In this document: positions 17,425 through 26,803 of the stretch, in pieces
Numbering within the stretch: the stretch's first letter is position 1
Layout of the letters: each line of letters opens with the position of its first letter
DNA from: CAYSRJ01 sp964521865
Lineage (GTDB): Bacteria > Spirochaetota > B62-G9 > DRHN01
Assembly (NCBI GenBank): GCA_964521865.1
Contig: CAZFTJ010000002.1
Location: 248,001-312,000 of the forward strand
DNA: 64,000 nucleotides
Direction of reading: 5' to 3'
Translations under genes and position numbers: made by a program
Notes under the pieces: model-generated
The model's input: only the letters and a program-made list of their open reading frames with translations
Database searches by the model: none
What the model was told of the DNA's origin: nothing

Positions 17425-18756
17425 TCACCAGGCATACTGTGCTCGTATGAAGAAATTATCCCGTGTTTCATTTCTGCCAAGAAATGATTCTACATCTCCC
17501 TTTATCCAGACATCTGCTCCCATCAACATCGTGAAATAATCGCTTGCTTTATACGCAACTCGCGGAACCGCGTAATAGCCCTTCTCTGTGTATCCGTAGA
17601 TGAAATTAGCACCCAGCAAAAGCTTTTCCCTGAAAAAGTGAGTATCCAGGTGGAGCAGAAAGTAAAATTGGGATTGGGGCTTCTGGAGTAGATAATCGTC
17701 GACAACGACAAGGATATAGTTCTGTATCAGTGGACTGTACGGTGACTGGATTGGAGTGTCGTAGTTGAATACATACTTGTGGTAGAGGTTCAGATGCACT
17801 CGAATTTGGTTTAGAAACATCCGCTCGACTTGCAAAGCGGAGAACAGTTCGCTGTTCTTGATCTCTATAACCGACCCTTCCCAATCGCGAGTTATTTTCA
17901 TGGCAGAATCTGCACTGATTAAGAGATTGCCTGCATAGAAACTCACGCCCAGCCCGAAGTTGTGCACCCGATTGTAGCCCGGATAGGCAGTTCCGGTAAC
18001 TGTATGCGTCGCTCCTACTATTGTCTCTTTTATTTCAGAGAGATTAAAATCCAAGTTTTTATCTACGTAATAAGAGTAAGAGACAATGAGGTCGAGAAGG
18101 TAGGAAGTATAATTCGCGGCAAAATAAAGGGAATTGGCCCACTCAGAGAAAAGTGGTATTTCCCTATCAATAAAAGCAGCATCCACATTGTATTGCTGGG
18201 TTTCTAACGTGAAGGTCTGCTCAATCCGTATCTCTTCGATATCATAGATGTTCGGTTGCAGAAAGGGGACATAGACCATTTCGATGTTGAAATCGTCCAA
18301 TGGATGTATCTGGATCTGGGTCATGAGGTCCGGCAGTGAGGCTTCAAGTAAGTTGTCGGAGCTCAGCACGGTGGTATCGGAATGATTGACTACATTTAAA
18401 GGGCTCAAAATATCGACCTTTCCCCAGTTGACGAACTTCTGTCCGAGATTGATATCGAAGATGCTAAAGTGGAAACCCAGATAGGCCTCTCGGATGATTC
18501 TCTCTAGATCAATGACTTGCGGTTCTCCGACTGGCTGAAGGTAAAACATACCGCTTAGATGAAAATCAACAGCCTCCGATTTACTCTTGCCTATCAGCTC
18601 AGGAACCACTGTAATCCTCATGCGTTCGCTCTCATAGAAGGTTGAGGGGTCGATCAATCCGTAGTAATCAACCTGAAAGATCCCATCGAAATCGAGCGCC
18701 ATCAGCGATGAAAGGCTTAAAAAATTAAAGACGAAAATCAGAGCGAGCTTTTTCAT
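17425..18756 (-). CDS. Predicted outer-membrane beta-barrel protein (DUF1302-like)
   Basis: 443 residues. A signal peptide (KLALIFVFNFLSLSSLMA) precedes many alternating amphipathic strands, and the protein ends in an aromatic residue (FFIRAQYAW), typical of barrels inserted by BamA. The segment GQKFVNWGKVDILSPLNVVN resembles DUF1302-type barrels encoded with RND exporters. It lies 9 bases behind the LolA-like gene, so it is the outer-membrane part of that locus. Confidence 0.75.
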   Translation of the reverse strand: MKKLALIFVFNFLSLSSLMALDFDGIFQVDYYGLIDPSTFYESERMRITVVPELIGKSKSEAVDFHLSGMFYLQPVGEPQVIDLERIIREAYLGFHFSIFDINLGQKFVNWGKVDILSPLNVVNHSDTTVLSSDNLLEASLPDLMTQIQIHPLDDFNIEMVYVPFLQPNIYDIEEIRIEQTFTLETQQYNVDAAFIDREIPLFSEWANSLYFAANYTSYLLDLIVSYSYYVDKNLDFNLSEIKETIVGATHTVTGTAYPGYNRVHNFGLGVSFYAGNLLISADSAMKITRDWEGSVIEIKNSELFSALQVERMFLNQIRVHLNLYHKYVFNYDTPIQSPYSPLIQNYILVVVDDYLLQKPQSQFYFLLHLDTHFFREKLLLGANFIYGYTEKGYYAVPRVAYKASDYFTMLMGADVWIKGDVESFLGRNETRDNFFIRAQYAW

Positions 18757-18765
18757 TAGAATCTC

Positions 18766-19539
18766 TCAGTAATTCTGAAGATATCGCTGGGTGAAATATT
18801 CATCTTGGATATCACTTGGAGATTCGAGTTCTTCAAACACGATTTCCGATGAATGCCCAGTCTGCTTGTTTTCCATGATTACATGTGAGGGGTATCGACA
18901 CTGCCCCATAACGTGTACTTTTTTAACCGAAAGCTCTTTTAGCAGGTCGCCGGCTAGATCATAAAAAACAATTTTCACTGGAACGTAATCGGACTTGCGA
19001 ATGAAGCGCTCATCTCGGGAATAGCCGTATTTTCTCTGTATTTCTTTTGTTTTGCCCTTCCTTCCTATTACAAAGCAGTCCTGTCCATGAACATTTGACT
19101 CCCCGATCAGATCGAATTGGAACTCTTCCCGGCCGGCGCTTATTAGATCGCTATAAGTAAAATCGCTCCCCATGAAGTATCCGCCACCAGCTGTGCTTAA
19201 ATTGACCCGTTTGATTTTTCCAACTGCAGGCAGATATATCCACATTCTGTCTTCCTCACGATCGAAATAGGAATTTACGAGCAAACCGGTACCTTTGACT
19301 GAAGGCGGAAAGGTAAAGAGAAATAACCGGTCTTCTCTGTTTTCATTTTTCCTCTTCTGATAGGCGATTACTTTTGTGATCCTTGTATCACCCGTTCTTG
19401 AGGTCAAAGACATGGTAAAGGAACCCTTGAGGTTTTGGGGATGTATGACGGCATCGGAACGGTCAAGTATTTCATATATATCCATTGCGTAGGCAGTATG
19501 AATAAAAAGAAAACACATGGCGATGATACTTAATCGCAT
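18766..19539 (-). CDS. Outer-membrane lipoprotein-sorting (LolA/COG2834-like) periplasmic protein
   Basis: 257 residues with a signal peptide (LSIIAMCFLFIHTAYA). The family shape is seen: a strand-rich sheet with SFTMSLTSRTGDTRI, then MWIYLPAVGKIKRVNLSTAG and a MGSDFTYSDL segment. Such proteins carry lipids or lipoproteins across the periplasm for a partner RND protein. Its start overlaps the RND gene end by 10 bases, showing coupling. Confidence 0.82.
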   Translation of the reverse strand: MRLSIIAMCFLFIHTAYAMDIYEILDRSDAVIHPQNLKGSFTMSLTSRTGDTRITKVIAYQKRKNENREDRLFLFTFPPSVKGTGLLVNSYFDREEDRMWIYLPAVGKIKRVNLSTAGGGYFMGSDFTYSDLISAGREEFQFDLIGESNVHGQDCFVIGRKGKTKEIQRKYGYSRDERFIRKSDYVPVKIVFYDLAGDLLKELSVKKVHVMGQCRYPSHVIMENKQTGHSSEIVFEELESPSDIQDEYFTQRYLQNY

Positions 19540-21830
19540 TCATTCCTCCTTTTGGATCTATTCCTCATCGAGATTATTCTACCAGGAGCAAAGAATAAAG
19601 GTAAGAGAAATACACCGATGAAAAATGCACTGCCGATGGCAGCCGCAAGCAATAGGGCAAAGTGAACCGCACCGGAGAAAGAAGAGAAGTAGAGAGAAGA
19701 TAAGGCCACCATCGAAGTCATAAAGCTAAAAAAGACCGGCACACCACCGCTTCTCACCAGGGAATATCCATAGGGCATAATATGTCGGAGGGCCACCGAT
19801 CGAGTCTGCATCGCAGACCTGACTTTAGTATTTCTGATTGCATTGAGCATATGAATGGTATAGTCGATAGTGAGGCCGATACTTACGGCAAACACGATGA
19901 TCGTGTATTCATCAATTTTCATTTTAATAATTGATGCAATGCCTGTAACCACTAATAGTATAAAAAAGGAAGGAATCAAGCTGATCAGTGACATTTTGAG
20001 GCTCTTAAAATACACTAAGACGGTTAGAAATATAAGGACCGATCCTACGGCGAAGGAAAAGAACCAGTTCCTTTCCAGTCTCTGTTTTCTCTGAATCAGC
20101 TCATTCAGCGGACCTGATAGTTTGATACTCCAATCTAAAGGAAGGTCTTTTTTCATTTGAGAAAGGGAGGAAAAGAAATTGTCGATCGATTCTATTCCCT
20201 GGTATTTCAAGATGCCCTGGATTGATACATTTCTATAGTTGGAGTCGATAAGCGATTCGTAGGCTTCCGGGCTCGCCGAGGCGGAAAAAAACAGAAGGTA
20301 CTGTTCAACCAGGGAAGTGAACGCCTCTTCATCGTCTACGTCTGGAATGGCAAGATAGCGGGGGTTTGAATTGTTGAAATAAAAGTGCATCCGCTTGATC
20401 ACAGTAAGAATGGAATGTTGAAACCCTATATCCGGATTTGAGCTTAAAACCTGGTGCATATCTTCCAAAAGCCGAAGATTTGTCTTTGTAATAAAAGACC
20501 CGGCACTCTTGGAATCTATCTTCAGCATAAAGGGGACTGTACCGGAAAACTTTTTGTTCAACAGATTCTCTGCTTTTATAACAGTGGAAGAATTGGGAAA
20601 CTGGTCAAGGGGATAAGCCTGCACTTTCAACTTAGGAAGATAAAGAATACCAAGGGCTAAAATAATAATGCAGATACTAAATAGCACAATTCGTATTTTA
20701 TAGACTTGTATGAAAATCATTGTCAGCACACGCTGTATCTCATTTGAAATTGAGCGGCCGAAAAGTCTGATAGGATGTGCTGCCGGAACGCAAGAGAAGG
20801 TTTCCGAGGGTACCCACCAGAGGACGAGGAGATAAGTAACCAAAATACTCACGCTAATCGTGGAGGCCAGTAGAATATGACCATCGCCTCCCAGAAAGGT
20901 CAGGCTTAAGAATCCGATTATCGATGTAAAGGCGGTGAGTGAAAGAGGGACGAGCAAGTAATTCTGTACCTTGCGCCAGGAGTGCATACCACTTTTCCCC
21001 TGAAGATGATAGAACATATGAATATAATAATCGCTGAGAAGACCGAAATTTAAGATGGGCACCAAAATGATAAGGGGTGATAACTTCCCTCCGAAAAGAC
21101 GGAAACACCCATAAGCGAATGTTGTAGCTAAGGCTTTTAAAATCCAGGCAAGGATCAATACATTCAAATTTCTGAAACTGACGTAATATATGGCGGAAAT
21201 AAGAAAGAATAGAAATGGCAATATTTTGAGCATGTCTTGCGTGAGGAACCGTTCGATGTGGACCTTGATGGCCCGGAGCCCGGTAAACTCAAAGATAATG
21301 CCATATTCTTGCCTTATTCTTTTTTGTAGCTCTTCGACCTGCTTGATTAAGAGATTGGAGGAGTAAGTTAATCCCGGTTCCAGATAAAAAACACAGGAAT
21401 TGAAATCTGAGCTCAAATACGGACCTAACTCAGGAAAGCTCATATACTGTGTTTTTAATTCGATTATTTCTTGTGGATCATAGGATCGGATCAATTCTCG
21501 AGAAATAAACGGGGTTACCAAGATCTCATCGTACTGCGCTCTTATAACTGAAGCATTTAAAATAGAGCGGTATCTCTTGAGACCTTCCATTTCCTCAAGG
21601 GATTTATCAATTTCTGAAATGATCATTAGATTATCAAGATCCAGCGCATCACCGGGAACCTGAGAGAAATCTGCGATCAAGAGGACAACATCATTGGCGG
21701 AGGCAAGCAGCAAAGAGTCTTCATGGTCTGTCTCTTCAACCTTCTCCGATCTATATACGTACTGCAACAGCGGAAAGATGGAGACTAATATTAAAATAAG
21801 AAAAGGGATGTGCTTTGTTTTAAATGCCAT
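19530..21830 (-). CDS. RND/MMPL superfamily transporter
   Basis: 766 residues with two repeats, each of a large extracytoplasmic domain and about five membrane helices (helix clusters near 200-345 and 585-745). GLTIDYTIHMLNAIRN in the second half and LLSDYYIHMFYHLQGKSG in the first hold the Asp expected in proton relay helices. With the LolA-like carrier and barrel it forms a plausible lipid or hydrophobic-compound export path across both membranes. Confidence 0.88.
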   Translation of the reverse strand: MAFKTKHIPFLILILVSIFPLLQYVYRSEKVEETDHEDSLLLASANDVVLLIADFSQVPGDALDLDNLMIISEIDKSLEEMEGLKRYRSILNASVIRAQYDEILVTPFISRELIRSYDPQEIIELKTQYMSFPELGPYLSSDFNSCVFYLEPGLTYSSNLLIKQVEELQKRIRQEYGIIFEFTGLRAIKVHIERFLTQDMLKILPFLFFLISAIYYVSFRNLNVLILAWILKALATTFAYGCFRLFGGKLSPLIILVPILNFGLLSDYYIHMFYHLQGKSGMHSWRKVQNYLLVPLSLTAFTSIIGFLSLTFLGGDGHILLASTISVSILVTYLLVLWWVPSETFSCVPAAHPIRLFGRSISNEIQRVLTMIFIQVYKIRIVLFSICIIILALGILYLPKLKVQAYPLDQFPNSSTVIKAENLLNKKFSGTVPFMLKIDSKSAGSFITKTNLRLLEDMHQVLSSNPDIGFQHSILTVIKRMHFYFNNSNPRYLAIPDVDDEEAFTSLVEQYLLFFSASASPEAYESLIDSNYRNVSIQGILKYQGIESIDNFFSSLSQMKKDLPLDWSIKLSGPLNELIQRKQRLERNWFFSFAVGSVLIFLTVLVYFKSLKMSLISLIPSFFILLVVTGIASIIKMKIDEYTIIVFAVSIGLTIDYTIHMLNAIRNTKVRSAMQTRSVALRHIMPYGYSLVRSGGVPVFFSFMTSMVALSSLYFSSFSGAVHFALLLAAAIGSAFFIGVFLLPLFFAPGRIISMRNRSKRRNECD

Positions 21831-22036
21831 TCGGCTGAACTCTTAAATATCTTTTTTGAACCGAAGTTCGGCATTCCTGGTAGACCTTCTTTCAATATTT
21901 ATAGCCAGAATAATTATTGATATATTGTTTATTATTACAGTCAAGGATCATTATTACTGAAAGTCATTATGACAAAAAGTCATCAGGATCTTCGGAAAGT
22001 TTACCTTTTTTCCCCTTAAACAATGAGCAGGAGAAG

Positions 22037-22102
22037 ATGATAACCAGGTTTCACGGCATTGACCCTCACAAAAAGCATTCTACTATATCCTTTGTAAATT
22101 GA
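22037..22102 (+). mobile_element. Remnant of an IS110-family transposase 5' end
   Basis: An ATG preceded by CAGGAGAAG opens a 21-residue frame, whose core GIDPHKKHSTISFV matches the start of IS110-type DEDD transposases (GIDxHKK with the first catalytic Asp). It ends at once in a stop; no other part of the transposase is visible nearby. Short, but this motif is distinctive. Confidence 0.5.
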
Positions 22103-22187
22103 TAGAAAATATTTTGTGATTTTCTTCGCCAGGGATACTACGGGAAAATACGGGGAGTACTGTGCTCGGACCTGTGCAGAGTGAGAG

Positions 22188-22375
22188 CACGGTACCGAAT
22201 GAAAATCCCGTGCTGAGGCCTCCTGAAAGCATAGCGATGATGAATGCCGCGTATACAATAAACTTCTCTGCGGTGACGTGATGTGCCCTGCAGAAGGGTA
22301 TCACTCTGTATGCACTTTTTGTAACAAACACGTTAAAAACGTTTATTCCTATAAAATAAAAAGCAGGGTCGCCGG
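22188..22375 (-). pseudogene. Damaged small membrane-protein gene, copy B of a duplicated pair
   Basis: On the minus strand it reads VTKSAYRVIPFCRAHHVTAE, then IVYAAFIIAMLSGGLSTGFS, closely similar to copy A. Similarity stops abruptly at about 22188 (plus-strand numbering), where the frame runs into unrelated sequence. Both copies lie in the same orientation and flank the RND/LolA/barrel locus. Confidence 0.55.
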
Positions 22376-22557
22376 ATACAGGGCACGCTCCTTTTTCCTG
22401 ATTTTAACCGATAAAAGCACACCTGCCGAAAGCTATGGGGAGTGAGCCACCATGTCTCGCTAAACTGTGATCCGTCATCGTAGCAGAACAGAAAGTCGTC
22501 AGGTTGAAGGTGCAATGACGAAAGGCGCAGGTATTGATCGGCAAAATTAATGAAATA

Positions 22558-23001
22558 TTAAAAAGGCACGCCGGAAACGAGGATAATGTTCGAATAGGGG
22601 GTAAACTCGCCTGTTCGAACAATTGCCTTTACCTCCTCTCCTTCCTCCGCTCCCCGCAACCCAAGATGCTTGAACTGCTCATGGGGAATTTTCTCTATCT
22701 GCACCGGATTGCCCTTGTTTTCAACGCCTTCAAGAATTTGTACCAATTTCTTATACACATCGGGGCTCACCGTTTCTGTTTCATTCGCGATAATCGCCTT
22801 TTCGATTTCCAGATCCTGAATTATAACCTGCACCACGTCGAGAAATCTCGGTAGATTGTATCCCACCGAAAGATCGATCTTTTTGGTGAGCTCGTGCACG
22901 GGAAAAGGAAATCCACGGTCGACCACAAAGAGCATATTGCCGTGTCCCATATTCGAAACAACCGTAAGCAGCTCTGTATTCAGTATGCCGGCTTTTTTCA
23001 T
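22558..23001 (-). CDS. rbsD: D-ribose pyranase-type mutarotase (RbsD/FucU family)
   Basis: 147 residues. MKKAGILN, MGHGNMLFVVD (active-site His20) and the C-terminal VRTGEFTPYSNIILVSG are family hallmarks. The N-terminus and the TGEFxPYxNIIL end favour RbsD over FucU. It interconverts pyranose forms of a sugar so that a transporter or kinase can use it. It is the last gene of the sugar run, 82 bases after the btpA-like gene, with a CG-centred palindrome in the gap. Confidence 0.88.
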   Translation of the reverse strand: MKKAGILNTELLTVVSNMGHGNMLFVVDRGFPFPVHELTKKIDLSVGYNLPRFLDVVQVIIQDLEIEKAIIANETETVSPDVYKKLVQILEGVENKGNPVQIEKIPHEQFKHLGLRGAEEGEEVKAIVRTGEFTPYSNIILVSGVPF

Positions 23002-23041
23002 ACTCCTCCCCTCCTGTATTTTTATACTCGTATGGATCGTT

Positions 23042-23051
23042 TAAACGTTTA
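23042..23051. promoter_or_regulatory. CG-centred palindrome TAAACGTTTA before rbsD
   Basis: A perfect 10-bp palindrome 40 bases before the rbsD start, embedded in GTTTAAACGTTTAC. It resembles the site at 31603-31612 upstream of the binding-protein operon, so the LacI-family regulator at 31855 is a candidate binder. Confidence 0.4.
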
Positions 23052-23083
23052 CGTGTGTATGCTTTTTGTCCTTCCGCAAACAG

Positions 23084-23911
23084 TCAGGCTTCGCGAAGAA
23101 ATTTAACCTTCTCCATGAATTTTTTTGTTCTCCGGAGTGAAACCGGATTCTGCCACTTTCCGTCTTCCTTGAATTCACTCCCAATAATGGCGCCGTCGAT
23201 TAATGCAAAATATGAGGCGACATTCTCCAATGTAATACCGCTCCCCACGAAAACCGGAATACTCACTGCAGAACGCACCGAATGTAATTCCTCTATCCCC
23301 GGCTTTTCTCCTGTGGCTCCTCCTGTAACGATTACCGCATCACCCTTGAAAGACTCCACGTCGTATGCCTGCTCTCCGATACCTCGATCTGAGGTGATAA
23401 AATGACTGCCGTGCTTGACAAGAACATCGCCGAATATACGGACCTGATCAGCGCCGATTGCATGTCTGTAGCGGAGAGCTCTTGGCCCCGAAGCTTCAAC
23501 GATTCCGGCATTTGAAATATATGTATTTGCAAGCTCAAACACACGTATCCATGATGCACCTGAAGCACCTGCTGCTGCAATGGCCTGTATCGAACCGTTG
23601 AGGTGGCAGTTGATGCCGACAGGAATGTCAACCGCGCACATCACCGCATAGGCGCAGACAGAAAGAGAGGCGGTTGTTTCATGCCCGATATCGTCATCCT
23701 TCAAATACGGGTGGTCCCACATATTCTCAACCTGCAGACCGTCAATTCCTCCCTCTGCAAGGGTTCGGGCTTCCTCTACCGCTGTGTCGATTATCTTGCG
23801 CATGTCTCCCTGCTGGTAAAATGGCGAACCAGGAAGGGGGCGGAGATGCACCATTCCGATGATGGGCTTCTGCACACCGAAAATTTCTTCAATCCAGCTT
23901 GCAGTTTTCAT
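23084..23911 (-). CDS. BtpA/SgcQ family TIM-barrel protein
   Basis: 275 residues. PIIGMVHLRPLPGSPFY near the N-terminus, then VENMWDHPYL, and a phosphate-binding end (VIVTGGATGEKPG, IPVFVGSGITLENVA) are typical of BtpA/SgcQ proteins. Members are tied either to photosystem I stability or to sugar metabolism next to sugar transport genes; only the latter fits here. The exact reaction is unknown. Confidence 0.85.
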   Translation of the reverse strand: MKTASWIEEIFGVQKPIIGMVHLRPLPGSPFYQQGDMRKIIDTAVEEARTLAEGGIDGLQVENMWDHPYLKDDDIGHETTASLSVCAYAVMCAVDIPVGINCHLNGSIQAIAAAGASGASWIRVFELANTYISNAGIVEASGPRALRYRHAIGADQVRIFGDVLVKHGSHFITSDRGIGEQAYDVESFKGDAVIVTGGATGEKPGIEELHSVRSAVSIPVFVGSGITLENVASYFALIDGAIIGSEFKEDGKWQNPVSLRRTKKFMEKVKFLREA

Positions 23912-24052
23912 TTATGTTTCCCTCACGAATTGAAAATTGGTGATGCTGGAACAAGGTGTTCAAGGCAGTTTACATCTATGTTTCCTCTCCTGCGGTCTCA
24001 CGGGAGCCGCTCTCCATCCATGCTGTTTCGACGACTCAGCCATACGTTTGTT

Positions 24053-25018
24053 TCAGGTGCGCACCTCGCCATTCGTCATGAGTTTTTCAATGTCCTCAAT
24101 GCCACCCGTTGATCTCGCTCCCACCTGCGTACAGCAGATGGCACCGCAGGCATTGGCAAATCTGCCCGCTTGTTCGAGGTTGAATCCTTTTAATACGCTG
24201 TAGATAAAGCCTCCGTGAAATGCATCACCCGCTCCTGTTGTGTCTACGATGTTCACCTTGTAAGCGGGTATGCTGAAAGCACCGTCTTTGTCCAGCACGA
24301 TACAGCCCTGTTCCCCCATTGTCACGGCGACGGCCCCGGGACCGTAATCCATCAATTTTTTAGCATCACGAGTAATATCATCTGAACCGATCAACTCGCG
24401 TGCAGCACTTTTGCATGGTATCAGGACATCGGCGAGTTCGATTGACCTCATCATCTCCTCTTTTGTGGCGAGTTTTGCCTCTTGGACGAAGTAGGAGGGT
24501 GAAACATCGAGATCGTAGACGATCTTCACACCGTGTTCTTTTGCAAGTTCCATTGCCCTGAGAACCGGTTTCAGCGACAGAAGACAGGCCTCTGTATGAA
24601 TGACTTTGGCAAATGTAATATAATCGGCATGCTTTTCCTCGACATCTCCTGCCGTGAGCTTGATAAGAACATTGGGAAACATCGTGATTGAACGCTCCCC
24701 TGCCCTGTTAACCTGAATCCAGGTGAACATGGTGTGCTCGCCCTCCACCACCTCTACATGGCTTGTATCGATACCTTCATTATTAAAGTCGTCGGTAAGA
24801 ATTCTACCTGCCTCATCATCACCGATCTTTCCGAACCAGCCAGCTCTGACCCCGAGCCTCGCAAGCTGCGTAAGAACATTGCCCGCAACACCACCGGGAT
24901 GTATTTCATATTTCTCGGCCATTATCTTTTCATCTACTGTGGGTATGGATGGTAAAACGGCAAAATAGTCGACCGCAAGTGTGCCAATCGCCGCAACATC
25001 CACTCTTCTACTATTCAT
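24053..25018 (-). CDS. PfkB family carbohydrate kinase
   Basis: 321 residues with GGVAGNVLTQLARLG near residue 40 and the C-terminal anion-hole/catalytic motif VDTTGAGDAFHGGFIYS. ATP-dependent kinase of the ribokinase fold. Its place between a cupin and a BtpA/RbsD pair suggests phosphorylation of the sugar brought in by the adjacent ABC transporter; a ribokinase-like role is plausible with RbsD alongside. Confidence 0.85.
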   Translation of the reverse strand: MNSRRVDVAAIGTLAVDYFAVLPSIPTVDEKIMAEKYEIHPGGVAGNVLTQLARLGVRAGWFGKIGDDEAGRILTDDFNNEGIDTSHVEVVEGEHTMFTWIQVNRAGERSITMFPNVLIKLTAGDVEEKHADYITFAKVIHTEACLLSLKPVLRAMELAKEHGVKIVYDLDVSPSYFVQEAKLATKEEMMRSIELADVLIPCKSAARELIGSDDITRDAKKLMDYGPGAVAVTMGEQGCIVLDKDGAFSIPAYKVNIVDTTGAGDAFHGGFIYSVLKGFNLEQAGRFANACGAICCTQVGARSTGGIEDIEKLMTNGEVRT

Positions 25019-25078
25019 TACAGTCTGTCTCCATATGCATACAGGGTATGAAAAACAGGGTGCCTTTTACTAAGGAGG

Positions 25079-25609
25079 TCACAATGCAACGACAATCCTC
25101 CGTTCAAGGTCCTTCATTTCGAGATCTTCCTGCGGCGCGTTCCGCCGCAGTATAACAAAATAGTCGAGAGCAACCTGGTTAATCGGGCCTGCGGCGAAAT
25201 GCCAGACACCCTTCTCCATATAAATGAGATCCCCCTTTCTCACCCGAACGATACTGATATCTTTGATGACAGGCGTCTCGGAGGGAGGGGCAAGCGGAAC
25301 AAACATATCACCACTAACCGGAATAAGAATTTCACAGGAACTTTTATGCCGCTCCATCCTGCGGAAGCTGGTAAAAGGACTTTTTATCCTGCAGATACCG
25401 GTCTCATATCCTTCCGGGTAACCGGGAAAAAAAGCGAGCGGAAACCAAAAATCGAGTATCTCGTTGCTGAAAAGAGCCTCCCCATCCGGAACATGAACCA
25501 CCCGGTAAAATCTTTCACCCCTTTTACGAGCAGGCTCGTCAACCAACATTTTTAAAACTTCAGACAATTCAGGTCTCCTTAGTACTAGAAAAATAGAGCG
25601 TTCCGGCAA
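25079..25609 (-). CDS. Cupin-fold protein, ureidoglycolate lyase (AllA)-like
   Basis: 176 residues. The second half shows a cupin-type pattern, EILIPVSGDMFVPLAPPSE followed by GDLIYMEKGVWHFAAGPI, with a conserved His, and then DYFVILRRNAPQEDLEMKDL. This resembles AllA-type cupins, but the sugar context makes a ureide reaction unlikely. It may be an epimerase, isomerase or lactonase accessory of the sugar pathway. Confidence 0.5.
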   Translation of the reverse strand: MPERSIFLVLRRPELSEVLKMLVDEPARKRGERFYRVVHVPDGEALFSNEILDFWFPLAFFPGYPEGYETGICRIKSPFTSFRRMERHKSSCEILIPVSGDMFVPLAPPSETPVIKDISIVRVRKGDLIYMEKGVWHFAAGPINQVALDYFVILRRNAPQEDLEMKDLERRIVVAL

Positions 25610-25675
25610 CAGGTGTCGTTATAGTATGGAGATGCGGTATTGATAAATGAAAAATAAAGACGTATGTACTGTGTC

Positions 25676-26785
25676 TTAGTAGATGGCTTCTTCTGTTTCC
25701 GGGTGAAATACCAGTATCGCTTCATAGTCAACGCAGGCTTCGACAACCTGATCCTTCGAGAATTTCATCGTAGTCGGCGTCAGTATTGAAAATTCGACAT
25801 CACCGTTTTTTACAAGGGTAATTGCCTTCTCCCCGATGAACTCTGAAAACAATGTGGTTCCTCTAATTTCGCACGCCCCTTCCCTCTTTCCAATGTTAAT
25901 GTACTGTGGTCTGATACCCACCGATACCTTTGAGAGATTCATTTTCTTGATTCTGTCCATCTTCTTTTTATTGATAGCAAATCGGAGATCATCCGAGCCA
26001 TCAGCCCTGAGAAAGATATCGCCGTCCCTCTTTATGACCGTACAATCAAATAAATTGATATGAGGTTCACCCACAAAACCAGCAACAAATTTGTTAAGCG
26101 GACGATCGTACAGCTCGTTTCTGGTTCCAATTTGCTGTAATCGTGCAAAATTCATTACCGCAATACGATCCGCCATGGAGAGGGCGTCGATCTGGTCATG
26201 GGTAACGTAAATCATGGTCGCTTCGAGCTCGTAATGGAGACGTTTGATCTCATTTCTCATCTGAAATCTGAGATGTACATCGGAGTGAGATATCGGTTCA
26301 TCAAGCAGGAAAACCTGCGGTTTCCGTACCAGTGCGCGAGCAAGTGAAACACGCTGCTGCTGACCTCCTGAGAGCTGTGGAGGTCGCTTCGTTAATATTT
26401 CTTCCAAATCGAAAGACTTCGCAATGTCTCTGATTTTTTTGTCCTTTTCCCTGCCGCTCAGCCCCATGACATCGAGCGGAAAACCGATATTTTTATAAAT
26501 TGTCATATGGGGATAGAGGGAATAACTTTCAAATGCCATTGCAACATTTCTCTCCATCGGCAAGAGTGCATTAATTTTTTTTCCATTGAGAAATATATCA
26601 CCGCTCGTAATTTCTTCAAGCCCGGCAATCATCCTCAGTGTCGATGTCTTTCCACAGCCGGAAGGACCGAGCAAAGCAACAAGCTCTCCATCCCTGATTT
26701 CCATATTAAGATCGATAACCGCACGCACTTCCTCTTTAAAAGATTTGTACGTCTTATTGACACCTTCCAAAGTTACCTGAGCCAT
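25676..26785 (-). CDS. Carbohydrate ABC transporter ATP-binding protein (MalK/UgpC type) 1
   Basis: 369 residues. Walker A GPSGCGKT (~41-48), signature LSGGQQQR, Walker B VFLLDEP and the switch His (VTHDQIDAL), followed by a TOBE-type regulatory C-terminus as in MalK. The Q-loop residue is Glu (AFESYSLYPHMT, residue ~86) instead of the usual Gln. It forms a likely heterodimer with the next ATPase, 18 bases upstream. Confidence 0.92.
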   Translation of the reverse strand: MAQVTLEGVNKTYKSFKEEVRAVIDLNMEIRDGELVALLGPSGCGKTSTLRMIAGLEEITSGDIFLNGKKINALLPMERNVAMAFESYSLYPHMTIYKNIGFPLDVMGLSGREKDKKIRDIAKSFDLEEILTKRPPQLSGGQQQRVSLARALVRKPQVFLLDEPISHSDVHLRFQMRNEIKRLHYELEATMIYVTHDQIDALSMADRIAVMNFARLQQIGTRNELYDRPLNKFVAGFVGEPHINLFDCTVIKRDGDIFLRADGSDDLRFAINKKKMDRIKKMNLSKVSVGIRPQYINIGKREGACEIRGTTLFSEFIGEKAITLVKNGDVEFSILTPTTMKFSKDQVVEACVDYEAILVFHPETEEAIY

Positions 26786-26803
26786 AATAATACCCTTGTC
26801 TGG

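Larger units (their letters stand above)
21831..22557. other. Gene-poor, decayed intergenic region
   Basis: Holds the RND operon promoter area, an IS110-type remnant (22037-22102) and a truncated second copy of the small membrane gene (22188-22375). The stretch 22376-22557 has short open frames on both strands but no recognisable gene. Confidence 0.55.

Noticed and set aside
22333..22515. Minus-strand frame beginning LQPDDFLFCYDDG, faintly like a SpoIIE phosphatase segment
   Set aside because: Too short, in decayed DNA and without supporting neighbours.
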